DNA of 64,000 bases from Drosophila miranda. Taxonomy: Eukaryota; Arthropoda; Insecta; Diptera; Drosophilidae. The stretch spans positions 15,668,001 through 15,732,000 of the forward strand of contig NC_046676.1 in NCBI RefSeq assembly GCF_003369915.1. Direction: 5' to 3'. The translations under genes and the position numbers were made by a program. This document shows positions 9,492 through 21,000 of the stretch, piece after piece; position 1 is the first letter of the stretch; every line of letters begins with the position of its first letter. The notes under the pieces were generated by a model. The model saw only the letters and a list, made by a program, of their open reading frames with translations. It did no database searches and was not told the origin of the DNA.

Positions 9492-11077
9492 TTAGATACG
9501 TTCCACTCTTAGGTGAATTCCATTCTTCGTCGCTAAAAGGAAAGAGCGAGTATCTAGAATCAGAGGAATTTCGGTACGCTTGGAGATGCCGAACTTAAAG
9601 CGCCGCAGCAGTGACACCAGACCAATCTTAGTCTGAATCTTTCCGAATCGCAGTCCTATGCAGTTACGGGGTCCGTCTCCAAAGGGTAAATAGGCCATCG
9701 GATGACGAGACTTCACTTGATCCGCCTCGAAGCGACTCGGATCGAAACGCTCGGGCTCCGGATATATTTCAGGATCGTGGTGAATGTTGTGGACAGGTAT
9801 CAACATGGTTGTTCCCTTGTCAATGGTGATGTCCGTGTTGGGGACTTTGTAGTTCTGATTGGCCTCTCGTATGAGTTGAGGAACAATGGGATGTTTCCGG
9901 AGGGTTTCTGTAAACATATGCTGGTTAGAATTGTATGTACTATTTGCACGGATAGGTGCTTACCTGCTAAGACTTTTTCTAGGTAGTTCATCTCTGCTAA
10001 GGCATCATATGTTATCTCCCCTCCTTCCACATTCTTGAGAACAGCATCGATTTCCTCCCTAACGCGGCGCTGAATATCGGGATGCTGGGCTAGTTCATAC
10101 AAACAGTAGGCCATTGTACTCGAAGAAGTCTCAAATCCAGCTAGGAAGAATACGAAAGCCTGGGCAGCCATTTGCTCGATAGTCAAGCCATGGGAAAGAT
10201 CAATAACCTTTCCTTGTTTAGCAGCCTCTTGGTTCTCAGCACGCAATTCAATCAACTCATCGAGGAAATCGTTTCGCTTGATACCATTCTTCATGCGATA
10301 ATCGACGGTGTTTTTTACAGCATCCAAAAAAAACTCCGATAGATCGTCTGGTAAGATTTTCATGCGCAATTTTTTGGCTAATTTTGCATTTGTAAAGATA
10401 AAAAATTCCACTATTGCGTAGTGGCGAGGTTTCTCGAAGATCATCCGTCCCTTTGATCGGAATTCCGCCTTGGGATCACTCAGACTGTGGCACTCCAGGC
10501 CAAATGCACACGTGCCTATTACATCTGTCGTAAACCTGGCACAGATATCCTTGATCTCCACATCGCCATCGTCCACCTTTGCAGCACTCACGGCCTTGTC
10601 CATGGCTGCGGCCAGACGATGGCCAACCTCAACGACCACTCCAGACATATGCTTGATCTTTCCAGAAGTGAAAACGGGCGTCAGCTTATGCCTCATCGAA
10701 CGCCATTCGTCGCCTTCCAGACTCAGCAGATGACCAGTCAACGGTTCATCTCGCACATTATTATACACTCCACGATCTTGAAAGTATTGAAAATCTTTGA
10801 TCAGCACTTGCTTTATCAAATCCAGATCAATGATGAGAGCGGACCTCTTGAAGAAAGTGAACATTCCTGCAAAGGGCGCGACGCCCTTGAATTTATCGTA
10901 GATCCTCTGGTTAATGTCACGAAAATGGTACTTCGTTCCGATTCCTTTCACGTTTCCTATCAGCGGGAGAGGGCGTTCATTAGGCACTCCCTTTCTTTCC
11001 CAGTAGCTATAGGTATTTCGGTAGAAATTGTAGACCAGCGCCAGGGCCATGCCCAGCAAAGCAAATGTTAACATCAT
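9492..11077 (-). CDS. Cytochrome P450, CYP6A (Cyp6a14-like), tandem copy 2, 509 aa
   Basis: Paralogue of the gene at 4765-6350 with the same structure: exon 1 at 9964-11077, a 56-bp intron at 9908-9963 identical to its twin's, and exon 2 at 9492-9907. No indels separate the coding sequences. All P450 landmarks are intact: WRSMR 125-129, AGFETS 313-318, ETLR 372-375, heme Cys454. By my alignment it differs from copy 1 at 18 residues (105, 111, 119, 220, 221, 224, 227, 246, 251, 252, 343, 376, 406, 412, 464, 485, 495, 498). Most of these lie near substrate-recognition regions known from the P450 fold. Both copies appear functional. Downstream, the AATAAA present after copy 1 is missing; a CATAAA shared by both copies (near 9450) may serve instead. 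The inserted element lies about 160 bp beyond the stop. Confidence 0.93.
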
Positions 11078-11113
11078 GGTGATCGAACCTCACTTGTTCC
11101 ACTCGTAGCAAAC

Positions 11114-11148
11114 ACTGTCAGATCTGCCTCAGAGTGTGCGTTATATTA
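11114..11148 (-). promoter_or_regulatory. TATA plus ACAGT initiator, P450 tandem copy 2
   Basis: TATAA at 11141-11145 and an ACAGT initiator with its start A near 11116 repeat the arrangement of copy 1 exactly, offset by 4727. Upstream of about 11155 the two copies diverge through small indels, so any expression difference would have to come from there or from the element inserted downstream. Confidence 0.6.
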
Positions 11149-11573
11149 GCACCTTGTTGATGTCGTAGGCGAATGCTATTAGAGATTAATACATTTGTGT
11201 GCATATAAACAAAAAGATTCTACTTAATCTTTATTTGTACCTACATGTAAATAATTTGAAATTCATGCAATATTTTTGCCTGCCCCGTAAATACTGATAG
11301 ACTATCAGCGAAGCGTGGCATTCGTAGATTTTTTTGGCAGCTTTTTTAATCACCTCTCTTTTGAACAAAGTTCTTCGCTTAACGTTCTCTCAAAACAAAA
11401 CAAGCTGATATAAAGTAATAGGATGACATAACAAGTTATTCTCCCTCTCTCTCTCTCGATTCCAAATACAGATGTCTATCATAAAGACGTATTATTTATA
11501 TTATGTACGCATATCAGTTTTGTTTTGATCGTCATTTTCTTCGAAGAGCAAGTTCAAAGAGAGAGAGACAGAT

Positions 11574-11967
11574 ATTCATCTGATAAATGCGCTCTCACAA
11601 AACCCTCTACTCGACATGAATACACGCTCCATCAAGTTTTACTGGGTTCATGAGCGCAGAAGAACCTGAATAATATATATATATGTATATAATATAAGCA
11701 AAAGAGCTTCCTATTGACAATTATATTATATTATTATTAATTACATATATTATTAAAAAAAAAAAATTGCGCTGATCCTTTTTTTTATGTGGAAAAGTTG
11801 TATTTTATGGTAAACAAATTTTCTGCTACCTCCGTGGCAACTTAACCTAGTTTTACATTTAAGGGGAAAAACAATTGATCACAGGAGATACATACATAAA
11901 CTTAATGTTACATATATGGAGTAGGTACATACATTATTTACAATATTTACAAAAAGTTAATGAGATG
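11574..11967. other. AT-rich spacer between P450 cluster and LINE remnant
   Basis: No gene is visible. The stretch is AT-rich with an A run near 11755-11766 and a T run near 11779-11787. The T run could mark the poly(A) tail of the minus-strand LINE that follows, but this is weak because about 180 bp of ordinary-looking 3' UTR-like sequence separates them. Confidence 0.4.
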
Positions 11968-12732
11968 TTATAGGAGGGATCTAGTAGGGAGATCCAGTGG
12001 ATGACACCTTTTGAGTCTTCTTTTCCTTGGCGGGTTAATTAGACGTCTGGCTAGCGCATTAGGGTGACCACCAAGTCGTTGCAAGTACCTTGCTGCATGT
12101 TATTGTATAACATCGCCCACTTTGGGAACCTTTAGGTCCCTCTCGATGTCGCTGTTTCGTATGTACCATGGAGCACTGCATATTCGTCGTAGAATTTTTG
12201 ACTGAGCAACTCTAATTTTATTTAAGTTGGTTTTTGCCGCGATACAGTAAACTTGAAGTGCGTATTTCCATATGGGGCTGAGGATGGACTTGTACATCGT
12301 GACTTTGCTGTACAGTGACAGCCATCTTTCCCGCTTTCGCCATCACCGACTGTCGAACCATGGTAGTATGGGTTTTGAAATTCAGTGTCCTGTCGAGTAC
12401 AACACCTAGGTATTTGTACGAGCACTTGTGCTTAAGTGTGGAGCCCAGCATATTAATGCCTCCGCAAGAAAGTGTCCTTGTAGCAAAAGTAACATTGCCT
12501 ATGTTCCATTTCTGAGCCCAGACCTCAAAGCTGTTCACATGTTGTTGCAGAGCTTCCGTAGCTAGATTTATGCTTGGACTTCTGGTCAGCACTACAGTGT
12601 CATCCGCGTAGGTTGCTATCAACATATCGCACTCGTCCAATCCAGTTATTACCCTTGAGGAAGGCATATCGGCTGTATATAGGGTATATAACGTTGGTCC
12701 AAGAACGCTGCCTTGTGGGACGCCTGCATTGA
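11968..12732 (-). pseudogene. Jockey-clade LINE ORF2 fragment (C-terminal RT part)
   Basis: On the minus strand the sequence begins with the reverse transcriptase motif GVPQGSVLGP (about 12695-12725) and continues to the catalytic YADDT motif. A C-terminal region typical of Jockey-clade elements follows (SPIWKYALQVY, APWYIRN, then a basic RKRRLKR..HPLDLP tail). The reading frame shifts near 12220-12300 and an in-frame TAA interrupts it at 12100-12102. The natural ORF end appears to be the TAA at 11968-11970. The N-terminal RT, the endonuclease and ORF1 are absent; the minisatellite begins where upstream RT sequence should continue. This is a dead 5'-truncated or rearranged copy. Confidence 0.85.
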
Positions 12733-13205
12733 TTTTTATTGTCTAATTATTATTCTTGATTTTTATTGAATAACTATTATTATAATTGTTATTCTTGATT
12801 TTTATAGTATAACTATTATTATAATTGTTATTCTTGATTTTTATTGAATAATTATTATTATAATTGTTATTCTTGATTTTTATCGTATAACTATTATTAT
12901 AATTGTTATTCTTGATTTTTATCGAATAACTATTATTATAATTGTTATTCTTGATTTTTATTGAATAACTATTATTATAATTGTTATTCTTGATTTTTAT
13001 CGAATAACTATTATTATAATTGTTATTCTTGATTTTTATCGAATAACTATTATTATAATTGTTATTCTTGATTTTTATTGAATAACTATTATTATAATTG
13101 TTATTCTTGATTTTTATCGAATAACTATTATTATAATTGTTATTCTTGATTTTTATCGAATAACTATTATTATAATTGTTATTCTTGATTTTTATCGAAT
13201 AACTG
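12733..13205. repeat. 39-bp minisatellite, about 12 copies
   Basis: A tandem array has a 39-bp unit containing TTCTTGATTTTTAT and TAACTATTATTATAATTG, with only a few base substitutions between copies. Because 39 is divisible by 3, one minus-strand frame stays open for 157 codons (12743-13216) as a 13-residue repeat, SYSIKIKNNNYNN. That frame is an arithmetic by-product of the unit length, and its composition gives no hint of a real protein. The array is bordered on both sides by fragments of the same LINE family. Its first partial unit blends into the LINE sequence around GATTTTTATTG. Confidence 0.9.
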
Positions 13206-13362
13206 GTATCGCCCACTTTGGGAACCTTTAGGTCTCTTTCGATGTGGCTGTTTCGTATATACCATGGAGCATTGCATATTCGGCTCAGTATAGTTGATTG
13301 AGCAACTAAAATTTTATTTAAGTTGGTTTTTGCCGCAATGCTGTAAAGTTGAAGTGCGTTTT
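13206..13362 (-). mobile_element. Second fragment of the same LINE family
   Basis: This segment repeats 12108-12265 in the same orientation with scattered substitutions. Both begin ATCGCCCACTTTGGGAACCT on the plus strand and extend to the TTGAAGTGCG stretch. It therefore represents the RT C-terminal region of a second, more truncated copy, or a duplicated piece of the first copy moved past the minisatellite. It has no coding capacity. Confidence 0.85.
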
Positions 13363-16300
13363 ATGCGCTAATCTTAACGATGTTAAGTCACACTGTTCAG
13401 TCTTATACCACCTAAAAGTATGCAACTGACATAGAGAAGAGCCAAATACTGTTGTTATTGTAGCAGCCTTTAAGGTGAGCCTCATATGTATGGATGTATG
13501 TATGTAGAGCTATTTACATAGAAGTGTATGGGAAAAGCTTTTGGTCAGCTTTCAAAGCACAAATGTAGGGAATTTTGAGCAGAGGTTGATGAATAAACTG
13601 TTGGCTAGTTCCAATAACGAACACTGCTGTTATTTAAGTGGCGCCTGCTGAAGAACTTTTGGTGTAAGAAAGGTGAAAAATGTCAGGGGCAGCAGCCTCC
13701 AACAGGTGGTAGTGGATGATGACTACCGGAAAATTTGGAGTAGGAGTAGCATGATGGGATGAATTGGGTACAGATTAATGAGCCGGATTGAACAGTTAGC
13801 AGTGGAGCATGGTAGCTGAGGTACGCAAGTATTTCTTCGATAATGGAGAGTAACCAGTTGACCCACTTCTACTCTTCAGGCTATCAAATCCCTTCTTTTT
13901 TTTCATCGATCTTCTTGCCAGACTTCTGCATAACCTGCAAACGAGCTCTTCTAGAGCGAATTTAAGCCACAAAAGACCATTTTACTGGCGTATACATGGA
14001 AAAGCTACTTAGCTACTTACCAATCTTGTTTTCTCGGTGTGTTGGAGGCATTTGACACCACTTTGCCATCCTGAAGGCAGGCGGAAGGAGAGTCAGGATG
14101 ATGTCCATCGGGGCCAGCTAACGTTGGCATTTTCGTCGCCTTGACGACGCCAGAAAACGGGTCCAGCTGTTAGCCAGCTATCCAGTTGTCCATTTGGCTA
14201 TGTCCGTTCTATGCTCTGTCGTTTCCGTGGCTTCTTCCCAGGTACTCGTACACTTAGCGGAAACAGCTGTTTATGTTGATGGGCCCGGCAGCAAAGAAAG
14301 AAAATGCAGAGGATTTTGGCCATTTTCCCATTTTCGCAGCGGTGACCGGCGGGAAAACTTGGCGGCACTGCAATTTGCTCTTTGCATTGCATACTTTTAG
14401 GATCAGGCATTTTTCCGCGCCCAAGCACTTAAAAATATAGTGCATATTTTATGGAGCCCAGAGTGAGAGTGGCTGCTACAGTACTGTACTGTGCTGTACT
14501 GTAGTTGTAGCTGCAGCAATGGGCGGTTCTTTCCTTAATTAAAACAAATTTAAAACCAGTTAACGCACACTCACGCCCACACATGCATGTAAGTGCATAC
14601 ATATGCACACAGGCAGCCGCCTGACAGTTGGCAGCGGACTTCCGCCTCTGGTTTGGGAGCACATCAAATATGACAGGCTGGCCGGAGTCGGTCTGGCTCT
14701 GGGTCTCGCTCTGGCCCTGGCTGCAGCCAAAATGTTGCCATGCAAATTTAAATGTCAACAAAAACTTGCAGTTTAACCCAAAAACCTTATTCTGCGGTGT
14801 GTGTCGGCGGTGTTTGTTGCCGCCATCCAACAATATCCCAGCCAGGGCTGCGCAAATTTATGCAAACTCCATTTAAGGCCGGCGGCTATTAGAGATGAGA
14901 GCGTGATCAGAGGGAGAACCAAATAAGTAAGTCGGGCATGTTTTGTAAATTTCTGAAAGCTTTCAGTATAACTTGGTTCCAAGTAAATGTAGTTGAATCA
15001 ATTTGGATTCTCAAGAGAATTTATTTTCGAAACATTACACAGTCATTCATATATGCCACATCAGAATACTTGCTAAATTAATACAATTGCTTACGGAAAA
15101 TTGTTTTCAAATTGCCAATTTAGGCCTCAATATTGGTTGAGTTTAAGCCACTTTGCTCACATTCGCAATCACTTTAATTCTTCTCTAATTCTCTTCTCAT
15201 CTCTAGAACACGAATGGCAAATCATGGCTCGAATATGCATATGGAGTTGTCTGTGTGCCGGCAGCTTAAAATTGTGCAACAGGAAACGGCTGGTTGGCTT
15301 GGCTAACCAAGCCCAGCCATCCGACCTCTTAGCACTGTCTGCTCGGAGCGCCAGTTGTGGCAGTTGCGCCAGTTGAGGGTCGTCTTGTTCCACTTCTGTT
15401 CTGTTTTGTTGCCCTTGTTCAGGTGCATTGCTTTGGCAGCTGTTTTTGGCCATTGTTTAGTAATCGGATGTAGCCAAGTTTTCGAATCGAATGTATAATT
15501 TCGCAGCATTTTAATTACTTGCAACCGACTACTTGCCGTCGCATTCCAATCCAGTTCCTGGTGGGGCTGCTTTTGACATGTGGTTATGCAAATTGTCAAA
15601 ATTATGGTTAGAAGGCAGGACTTACGTTGCATGACTTTGATATTTGTGGAAGGGAACTCAGTGTAATAGGTAATATTTCCTTCTGAATGGCAATTTTTCA
15701 CTGCAAAGGACAGTTTTTTTGTTTTTGTTTTTATTGGCCCAAAAAGTATGCTATGAAATATCTCATAATATGTATACAAGCTTTTTTAATCTCATTTTTC
15801 CCCTTCCTTGACATCCTTGTAGCTGCTATATCCTGACTCTTTGACTGGCTGTCGTCTGTGCTGTAGCCCCGAAAACTTTCCAACAGCTCGAGCCGCCTAT
15901 AATAACAATGAAATTCGAAAGCGCATCTGGTGCTGGGGCAAAAGTTTGGGTGGTGAGTGGATAACTTAAAGGCCAGCACAAGTTTGCATAAACATATAGG
16001 GCTCAATCACATCGACTATTACCAGCAGTTACCCGACTCCCATCCTGTCCCCCTGCCTGACTCAATTGTTCTGCCATTGTCAGGGCTCTTGGCCCACACC
16101 ACGAGCAATTTTCCTTGACAATAGTCATGCATTTTAATTGTGCAGCAGCTGCGGCTCATCTTGTCCCCTTCCCTCATCCCGGCCACTCCCCCCGCCACCC
16201 TGCCACCCTGCCATCCAGCCACCATGCCACTGCTAAACGCAGCAAATTGTGTGGCCATTAAAAAAATGGCGCATAAAATAGAAACTTTTGCAGACATTTT

Positions 16301-17986
16301 TATTCGGAGATGCAACACGGAGGGAGAGCTAGCAATTATTTGTAAAATATTTATTTTACAATTGAATTGAAAAAGTTTCTGTGTGTGGCAGTTGCCCCAA
16401 AACTGCGCGAGAGAGGAGCAACTTTTCGACCACTAATCAAATGAATGGAAATTAACCCAGCGAGGCGGACAGACGGAACAGCCGGGACGAAGGGAGGGTG
16501 CGAGATACTCTCGCGGGCGTGTGCAAAACAATTAAGCTAAAATTGTTATTGCAATTTGAAAACAATTGTCAAATTATGTAAATGCCGTCTGATTGCCCCG
16601 AGTATTTTTCCCACCAGGTCCCGCGGGCCAAAGCTAACAAGGTGAACAAGGAGACGAGGACACTCGACTATCTCACCTTCTCCTGGGGGGTGGTAACGGC
16701 TGCTCAAAGATTTATGGCGAATGCTTCAAGTGTCTGGGGCGGCAGAGTGGGTGGGAGCGGCAGAGTGGGTGGGAGCGGCGGCGTAGTCACCAATGAAGGT
16801 GGTGGCAAAAAAAGTTTTGCGAGTGCGTTGGCATCTTGGCTTGGTGCTGACGTTGTCAACTGCAAGGCGGTTGCAATTTGCATAAAAATTCATTGGCTTG
16901 GCGGCAAGTTGCCAAAAAAGAACGAATAACCAAGTACTCGTTCCTCTGGGATAACGAATACCAAATGCTCCTTAGGAAAATATGTGAATATAAATATAAA
17001 TAATTGCATTAAGGTTTCTTTACAAAAGAAAGTTTCCAAATTTCTAGGAAAATAGTGTGTTCAATTAATGTTTAATTAATATATTTTCTATTTTTAGTGT
17101 TAATGTTTTTTTTAGTATCGAACATAAATGATTGGAGCGATAGAAACGAAAGCAATATCGACTACCCTCTCTGCAAGCGAAATACCCATAACCGACTAAA
17201 AATTGGTGGACAAAGTGGATTAATTTCCATTTGCTCGCATTAGAATAAACAAAAAAAATTGAGTCCTGAATGAGAAAACTTTGTGTAAATATAAATTTTC
17301 AATCCTGTATCCTGGATACACAGCGCTGGAAGAAACAGTTAATGGTGGTGACCTGGTTCAGAACATGTGCTGCCAGCTTCCTATTTCTGCTCCTCGAATG
17401 TCCACCACTGCTGCCGCCGATGCTGCTACATTTCCGTTACATTAACAAAGCGCCATTGTGCGGCACGAACGGGAGAGCAACAATAATGGTCGAGGGCAAG
17501 GGACAGAAACAGCAAAAATGGCGCACACGCTGCGTTTTACAAGCGAAAACTAGTTTCGTTTCAAGGACTGGACAGCGACAAGGGTCATTACAGGATAGAG
17601 CCGGCCACAGCGCCGCCCACACCCTCAGACCCTACACCGCCCAGTGGGTATAGCAATCTGCAGTGCGTGTGTATTTTTCGGTCAGTTTTGTAATTGAATC
17701 ACGTTTTGTATTAAATAAACTTTTCAAATTATCGAAAAATTGACTTGCACTACTACAAACGCCGCACTGGCGCACTGCCGACACCCACCAGCTACCAGCC
17801 TAGTTTTAATTTACTTGTGTGTGCGTGTGGGCCATGCATATACACACGTTCACGTGTTTCCATGAGTGTGGGTGTGTGTGTGTGGCTGCTGGCTGCGTGA
17901 GCTTAACCATTAACATAAAAAAGCGACCAAACTGAAAGTGCTTTCCCTCCGGTTTGGTTTTTTATGCAAAATACTTGACAGCCTCA
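13363..17986. other. Non-coding region, no supported gene
   Basis: Every open frame here is short, and none resembles a protein family. The sequence has the mixed texture of fly intronic or intergenic regulatory DNA, with TTAATTA-like homeodomain cores, AATTGCAATT stretches and repeated TTTATG words. An 18-bp GC-rich unit is directly repeated at 16741-16776. I see no splice structure that would join any of the frames into a gene. Confidence 0.5.
16741..16776. repeat. Two direct copies of an 18-bp G-rich unit
   Basis: The unit GGCAGAGTGGGTGGGAGC occurs twice head to tail (16741-16758 and 16759-16776), followed by more GGCGGC. This is a simple local duplication. Confidence 0.9.
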
Positions 17987-18091
17987 TTAGTATTGAAACG
18001 GTCAAAGTTGTGCTTTCTGTTCCTCGCTCTCGCTCGCTCTCTGTTTCTTGTTCGCGCGTTAGTATTGAAACGGTCAAAGTGGTGCTCTCTC
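17987..18091. repeat. Imperfect direct duplication with 72-bp spacing
   Basis: A block starting TTAGTATTGAAACGGTCAAA occurs at 17987 and again at 18059. The matching continues with minor changes for about 33 bases, and both copies lead into TTGTTC.CGC-like ends. The pieces between are pyrimidine-rich (CTCTCGCTCGCTCTCTG). It looks like a duplicated unit of about 72 bp in which the second copy has lost some of the pyrimidine tract. I do not recognise the unit. Confidence 0.75.
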
Positions 18092-21000
18092 TTTTGTTCA
18101 CGCTTTAACGCGCTCCCACATAAGTAGGCAATGAAGAGCAAGGAGAACGCAACGATTATGACCAAGGTGTAATGGTAAAAGGTAAGGTCCTTACGCGATT
18201 CTCACTCATTATAGTTATCTTTATGGGAGGCTCCCTCTGTATTTTTCACAATATAAATATGCAAATTAAATAACAAAATAATATATATGTATATCACACA
18301 ACCACATGAAAAACACCAATCAGATGCATCAATATAAATACATTTGGGACTATCAGAGAGAGAGAGCTATCTGGAAAAACCTCACCTCACCGGTATTACA
18401 CACAGTTTTTATACATGTACATAAATATATGTATGTATTTATATATGTACATATTTACACATATAAAATATTTGTGTGTTTTTATTTTATTCCATTGTTT
18501 GCGCAAATTTGAAGTAAAATGAGTTAACCAACAAATATAATCGCTTTGGCAATCACGTGCCAGCCGAGGCGTCCATGCACTTGGTCACCTATTGGGTCGA
18601 CGGCGTGCAGCTTGCACGTGTACAGCCACAAACAGAAACAACAGCAACATCATCCAGAAGAGAACACACACAATACGAGGAAAATACGAGTAGTACAACC
18701 GTCCGAATTCTTTTCATAGCATATTTTGCATGCAACGCTGCATGTCCGGCAAAGCTTGGCGCCATCATTTTCACCCATGCAAGGACTCCCTCCCATAAGC
18801 CTCTCCATGCGGGGAGCCAGTCTCACAGCCCACAGACGCAGGCACAGGAGTAACTTGTTTTCGCGCCATTTGCACGCGTCATGAATTTTTCATAAACATT
18901 TAAAGCGATTTCATTACAACAAAAAACACACACACGAGTGCATATTTAAATCGTTCAGCTCTGTTCGTTACACTATGTATACATATACATACATACATAC
19001 ATGTACTCTTGTACATTGCTCTGCGTCCCTCTCTTTGGAGAAACATGTAAATTAAAAATTAAATTCTGTTCACGACATGCGTTTCGCGATGCTACTGCTC
19101 TGGCCTCGTCCAGCAGTCCGGTTTATTTACAAAAGACAATTATGAATGGAACGGAATGCTGCAGAAGTGGGTGTGGGAGTGGGTGTCTATCAGGAACTGA
19201 CATGGCCCCAGCTTATTTTAAAGCCATTAAGTAATTAAAGTGGGGCAATTTGCCAGTTGCCAATGCGTACATATGTAATTGCAATTGTCGGTGCTGCCGC
19301 GGAATTGATTTGTGCTTGCATTCTGTTAAATACGGTTGTTACTCGACTTTTGTTACGGTTTCAATTACAGGCGTCACTGAGCATCCTGTGAATTATTCGA
19401 AACTGCGCAGAAATACATATATGTATGTCGCCTGGCCTTTATCAAGAACTCAATTAGTATATAATTAAGTATAAATTGATCCAATCAATAATTTTATCGT
19501 GTCAACAATATGATTCTTCAGATAATCACCGATGAGGAAATTTTATAAAATTTGTCTAGGGCAAGCAGGGCACAGCTTATGTAAAATAGGATAGACTGAC
19601 ATCAGTTTACAACTTTTATCTTTTATATGAATTTTTTAAACAAAACATAATGATAGTCCCATAAATTAACTCTACTTTTGTGCAGATCTGCTTTGGAAGG
19701 CAATTAGTGAGAGCCCCGGCTCGGGCTGCGAACCCGTGAAATTTTAATGATTATCCTTGGCACTGGCAAATCTTTTTATCAACCGCCTACAGGTTACGGG
19801 GCACACAACCTAAATCATCTTTACTTGGTTACACATTTTAATTACAAGCACGTGGCTTCACAAATATTTAACTGCCTGGGCCAGAATGCAAATACCTCCT
19901 CCTTGCCGTTCGGCTGTCACTGAAGCTGGGCCACGAGACGGGACGGGGTTCCCGTCTACCGTCAGTTCTCAGTGCCACCAATTTGCAGTTAGGGGTCTCA
20001 TCACATTAAATATAATACCCAAACATTCTCCGCGTCAAACTATCTCGACGGAACCACACCACACTCAAGAGGCCACCCGCTGGCAGCGAATTAAACGAAA
20101 TTAGAGATGGGTCAGGGGGAGTCGGCACATTAAATGGGTTTAGCAAACAAGTAGTACTACGCACATCAAACTGCCGAGCACATGCACGGGCTGCGCTGGG
20201 ATGGGCTGGGATGGGACCCCACCCAGCGACGCCCATGACTGACATTATTCATATTTCAGAGCCCCAACGGCGGCTGCTGACTGTGGCACAAAAAGCGAGG
20301 AAAAGTCAGCCTGCCAAGTACAACAATTATGGTTTCACTCTATTTGCCAGGCACAAGCATGGCTTGCGTGTGTGCCTTTCAGGGGGAACATCCTTCAAAT
20401 ACACACGAGTGTACACGTACATATACGGATGCATAAAAGCCAGTCAGACAATTAAATGCTTTTAGTTTTTATAACCACGGGAACGGGTAGCTGGTTTGAT
20501 GCTTCAGAATGGGCTGTGTTATGGCAAGACCTTTCCCGAACCTTTCCCCCGTCATATGCACTATTTCTGCATGCTTAAACGCTTTTAATTGCGTGTTTGT
20601 TTGCCAATTATTGTCAGTTAGTCGACGCATTTCTGTGTTAATTAGTGGACTCGAGTGGGGAGAGCGGAGAGCGCAGAGTACCGTTGATAGAAAATAAATA
20701 CCAGTATATTTGGAAATTCGAATATTTGGTAGAGTTTCGTGTGATTTTTCTTTAATTAGTCTTGATATTTGAGATCCCTGAATGTGCGTGGATATAAAAT
20801 AATATAATAATATATGCCTTAAAATTTGATTACAGACCAGTTTTACATACCTGAAACCAATCAGATACATCCATGCACACAGGAGACTCTGTGCTGGATC
20901 GTTTTTCCAATTTGCAGACGAAATATACAAAATGTTACTAAAATATTTTGAAAGACAGCCAAAAACACAAACGCACACTGGCGCAGAGGATGCCGGAGGG

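Larger units (their letters stand above)
6875..11573. repeat. Tandem duplication, unit 2, interrupted by a transposon
   Basis: This is the second copy of the segment 4395-6874. It contains, in plus-strand order, a degraded 5' piece of Cyp6a13, a 2288-bp insertion (7045-9332), the duplicated P450 (9492-11077) and its upstream region. Similarity to unit 1 fades near 11573, after the shared AAGAGCAAG and GA-rich stretch. Without the insertion the unit is about 2.4 kb, as expected from unit 1 with a few small deletions. Confidence 0.8.

Noticed and set aside
12733..13205. CRISPR-like array
   Set aside because: The units are contiguous with no unique spacers, and the genome is eukaryotic; this is a minisatellite.
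12743..13216. 157-aa repetitive protein SYSIKIKNNNYNN
   Set aside because: The frame is open only because the 39-bp minisatellite unit is a multiple of three; there is no promoter, splice context or known homologue.
20469..20978. 169-codon minus-strand frame
   Set aside because: The translated sequence has no recognisable domain and resembles random translation of non-coding DNA.
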